Translations under genes and position numbers: made by a program | Origin: Oscillospiraceae bacterium | GTDB lineage: Bacteria > Bacillota > Clostridia > Oscillospirales > Oscillospiraceae | DNA length: 8,822 nucleotides | Direction of reading: 5' to 3' | Assembly (NCBI GenBank): GCA_016292445.1 | Contig: JAEDIN010000048.1 | Location: 1-8,822, forward strand | In this document: piece after piece, positions 7,118-8,822 of the stretch | Position numbering within the stretch: the stretch's first letter is position 1 | How the letters are laid out: each line of letters opens with the position of its first letter | The notes under the pieces: generated by a model | What the model was told of the DNA's origin: nothing | What the model saw: the letters and a program-made list of their open reading frames with translations, nothing else | Database searches by the model: none

Positions 7118-7248
7118 GTTTTTTTCTTTAAATGGCTGAATTTTTGAGTTTTTTTATCTATAAAATTTTTTGTTGTACGCAAACATACAAGTTTCGCCCC
7201 GATGCAGCCTATTAGTGAAGGGCATTATTTTATAAGGAGGTGTAAACG
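7118..7248 (+). promoter_or_regulatory. AT-rich leader of the phage cassette with strong ribosome binding site
   Basis: The divergent gap is strikingly AT-rich from 7119 to 7171, in contrast to the GC-rich genes on both sides. The holin start is preceded by AAGGAGGTG (7234-7242), a near-perfect Shine-Dalgarno site with 8 bases between AAGGAGG and ATG. TATAAAAT at 7159-7166 resembles a -10 box, but no good -35 box sits at the right distance, so no plus-strand promoter is called. Transcription may depend on an alternative factor or on a weak promoter. Confidence 0.45.
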
Positions 7249-7719
7249 ATGGAAGCAAACGACAAAGCGATGCAGATAAAAGCGGCATTTTCCGCGGCGA
7301 TAGCCTTCGGAACGGCGTTGTTCGGCTGGGTCGGCTGGGTGATAATCCTCTGGATTGCCGCCATGGTGCTCGACTACCTGACGGGCTCCTTTGCCGCTAT
7401 CTACATGGGGCAGTGGACAAGTCGGGAGGCAAGCCGCGGACTGTGGCACAAGCTCGGCAGCATTGCCGCAGTCTCGGTCGCCGCGCTGTGCGATATCGCA
7501 CTGGGTGTTATTGCCGACAATCTCGGCGATGCGTTCATCAACATTGACTACGGCTGCATCATAACGCCGGTCGTTGCGGCGTGGTACATATTCACCGAGC
7601 TTGGCAGCGTCATTGAAAATGCGGCGAAGCTCGGCGCACCCATGCCGAAGTTTTTAGGAAGTCTTGTTTCGGGGCTGCGCAATGCCGCCGACGAAGCGGG
7701 ATGCAAGCAAAAGAAATAG
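7249..7719 (+). CDS. Phage holin, phage_holin_4 / TcdE-like family
   Basis: Small membrane protein of 156 residues. Hydrophobic segments lie at about 12-36, 32-52, 70-90 and 103-120, and a charged C-terminus ends in KQKK. The family signature is the DYLTG motif at 42-46, followed by a basic/amphipathic stretch with GLWHKLG (64-70), as in the toxin secretion/phage lysis holins. Holins of this family form membrane lesions that let an endolysin reach the cell wall; TcdE of Clostridioides difficile, in the same family, is tied to toxin release. Translation should be efficient given the AAGGAGGTG site. The gene sits directly beside a chromosomal permease gene, with no tail or head genes before it, and is followed after 10 bases by a tail-fibre-like gene. 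Its partner endolysin is not in the window. Confidence 0.85.
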   Translation: MEANDKAMQIKAAFSAAIAFGTALFGWVGWVIILWIAAMVLDYLTGSFAAIYMGQWTSREASRGLWHKLGSIAAVSVAALCDIALGVIADNLGDAFINIDYGCIITPVVAAWYIFTELGSVIENAAKLGAPMPKFLGSLVSGLRNAADEAGCKQKK

Positions 7720-7729
7720 GAGAAAGCGT

Positions 7730-8818
7730 ATGACAAAAGCAAAAATTAACGGTGTTCGGCTCAAGATATCCGAGCGTGAGCCGCTTTTTGCCGGCACCGC
7801 AGACACAAACAGGATAGAGCTCAGCTTTTCCGAGGAATGGGCGGGGCTTTTAAAGCAAATAGACTTCACAAACAAAACAAGCGGCGAATCACGCAGAATA
7901 AGCGCGCAGGCGGAGGTGTGCACGGTGCCGTGGGAGGTGCTCAAGGTCGAGGGCGATGTGAGCTGCTGCGTTCGCGGCATCGGCGCGGACGGCAAGCTCA
8001 AAATGCGCACAAACGAAGCAAACCTCGGTACGGTTCTCGGCTCTGCGCAGGACGATGTGCCCGGCTCAACAAGCCCCACGCCGGAGGTCTGCGATGAGCT
8101 TGCAGCGAAAATCGGCGAGCCAACGGAGCTTGAAACGAGCGAAAAGTCAAACCTTGTCGCCGCCGTAAACGAGGTCAAGCACACCGCCGACGGCAAGCAG
8201 GACAAGCTCATTGCCGGAGAAAACATCACAATAGCGGAAGACGGTAAGACCATTTCTGCAACAGGCGGCGGCGCGAGCAATGCCATCGGATATTTCGGGG
8301 TCACGCTTACAGAGCGGGATGACGGATTATACACAGGCAGCAAGACCTTTGCCCAGGTCAAGGCGGAGATAGAAAGCAATAAGCGCTTCATGTTTATTGA
8401 CGGCTACGATTGTGTATTCATCGTGACGCGCGTCGGCAACGCGATTATTGAATTTGCAGGAATGTTAGACGGCACGGACGGTTGGCTGTGGGTAGGTGTT
8501 GCATCGGACGAACGGTGGGAAATTACTCCGGAGGTAAGAGTAACCTTAGACTGGTATAACGGTCTGGCAGATGATGTAGGAAAGCGTACAAACCTCACTA
8601 CCGCGGATAAATCAAATCTTGTCGCGGCGATAAACGAGGTCAAGCAAGCTGCCGACGGCAAGCAGGACAGGATAACATCGACGAACAAACTCGCATACTC
8701 GCTCATTAGCGGCACACCTACCGTCCCTACTGTGCCCACAAATGTATCTGCCTTTACAAACGACGCAGGATATTTGACTCTTGCGACACTGCCGAAATAT
8801 GAGGGGGTAGTCGAATAA
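7730..8818 (+). CDS. Phage tail-fibre/baseplate-like protein with duplicated linker motif
   Basis: Predicted structural protein of 362 residues. The start is chosen at 7730 because AGGAG (7718-7722, overlapping the holin stop codon) lies 7 bases before it; an in-frame ATG at 7664 would overlap the holin gene and has no such site. Residues 1-105 resemble the N-terminal beta-domain of Firmicutes phage baseplate/fibre proteins (FSEEWAGLLKQIDFTN, then VPWEVLK, then NLGTVLGSA). A linker with a duplicated motif follows: KSNLVAAVNEVKHTADGKQD at 139-158 and KSNLVAAINEVKQAADGKQD at 294-313. GENITIAEDGKTISATGG (163-180) and ISGTPTVPTVPTNVSAFTNDAGYL (326-349) are typical of phage fibre repeats. The segment between (about 183-283) is likely a separate folded module with a possible receptor-facing role. 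The C-terminus ends at TAA overlapping the next ATG. Confidence 0.75.
   Translation: MTKAKINGVRLKISEREPLFAGTADTNRIELSFSEEWAGLLKQIDFTNKTSGESRRISAQAEVCTVPWEVLKVEGDVSCCVRGIGADGKLKMRTNEANLGTVLGSAQDDVPGSTSPTPEVCDELAAKIGEPTELETSEKSNLVAAVNEVKHTADGKQDKLIAGENITIAEDGKTISATGGGASNAIGYFGVTLTERDDGLYTGSKTFAQVKAEIESNKRFMFIDGYDCVFIVTRVGNAIIEFAGMLDGTDGWLWVGVASDERWEITPEVRVTLDWYNGLADDVGKRTNLTTADKSNLVAAINEVKQAADGKQDRITSTNKLAYSLISGTPTVPTVPTNVSAFTNDAGYLTLATLPKYEGVVE
8111..8209 (+). repeat. Coding repeat, copy 1, in fibre-like gene
   Basis: Encodes residues 128-160 with the core NLVAAVNEVKHTADGKQDKL. The DNA is closely similar to 8579-8674, including the exact shared words AACGAGGTCAAGCA and GCCGACGGCAAGCAGGACA. 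Such repeats are candidate sites for recombination between fibre modules. Confidence 0.7.
8579..8674 (+). repeat. Coding repeat, copy 2, in fibre-like gene
   Basis: Encodes residues 284-315 with the core NLVAAINEVKQAADGKQDRI, the partner of 8111-8209. The stretch just before it (8521-8580) is about 43% GC by hand count, against about 55-60% in the earlier part of the gene (for example 7981-8040 and 8101-8160). Confidence 0.7.
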
Positions 8819-8822
8819 TGTC
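8818..8822 (+). CDS. Start of a further gene, cut by the window edge
   Basis: The fibre-like gene ends at TAA (8816-8818), and its last A forms ATG at 8818-8820 (TAATG overlap). AGGGGG at 8802-8807, inside the last codons of the fibre gene, lies 10 bases upstream and could serve as a ribosome binding site. Only the start codon and two bases are visible, so the product is unknown. In this context a second fibre protein, a chaperone or an endolysin is plausible. The overlap suggests translational coupling. Confidence 0.45.

Noticed and set aside
7041..7248. Phage attachment site or tRNA target at the left edge of the phage cassette
   Set aside because: No tRNA, integrase or repeated core sequence was found; the gap contains only the permease promoter and AT-rich DNA.
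7664..7729. Earlier in-frame ATG for the fibre-like gene
   Set aside because: It would overlap the holin gene by 56 bases and lacks a ribosome binding site, whereas the ATG at 7730 has AGGAG at the right distance.

Overview
The window looks like chromosomal DNA from an anaerobic, gut-type Clostridia bacterium, most likely in or near Oscillospiraceae/Ruminococcaceae. This is inferred from moderately high GC, strong AGGAG-type ribosome binding sites, a VanW-family protein with a Pro/Thr tail, and hairpin-rich intergenic repeats. No species can be named from the sequence alone.

Region 1 (1-205) is a gene-poor leader with a repeated 16-base motif 111 bases apart, a composite hairpin and a short tandem repeat. 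Region 2 (206-5112) is a tight three-gene plus-strand cluster. It holds hemW (radical SAM heme chaperone), a membrane-anchored VanW-family cell-envelope protein, and metG (methionyl-tRNA synthetase with a C-terminal tRNA-binding domain). Gaps are 15 and 23 bases, each start has its own Shine-Dalgarno site, and a strong hairpin terminator follows metG. The three products share no obvious pathway, so the cluster looks like a co-transcribed housekeeping block.

Region 3 (5113-5618) lies between convergent genes and has no credible gene. It contains a 53-base direct repeat in two copies (46/53 identical by eye), a motif CCTATCGGTGC in three direct and one partial inverted copy, two perfect hairpins in tandem, and a bidirectional terminator shared with the next gene. 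Region 4 (5619-7040, minus strand) encodes an APC-superfamily amino acid permease with a well-formed sigma-A-type promoter in the 208-base divergent gap.

Region 5 (7249 to the right edge, plus strand) is phage-derived. A holin of the phage_holin_4/TcdE type comes first, then a tail-fibre or baseplate-like protein with an internal repeat, then a third gene that starts at an overlapping TAATG at the very edge. No integrase, attachment site, head or tail-assembly gene is visible. This is either the edge of a prophage or a small retained cassette, and it is the most interesting part of the window. No tRNA, rRNA or CRISPR array was seen.
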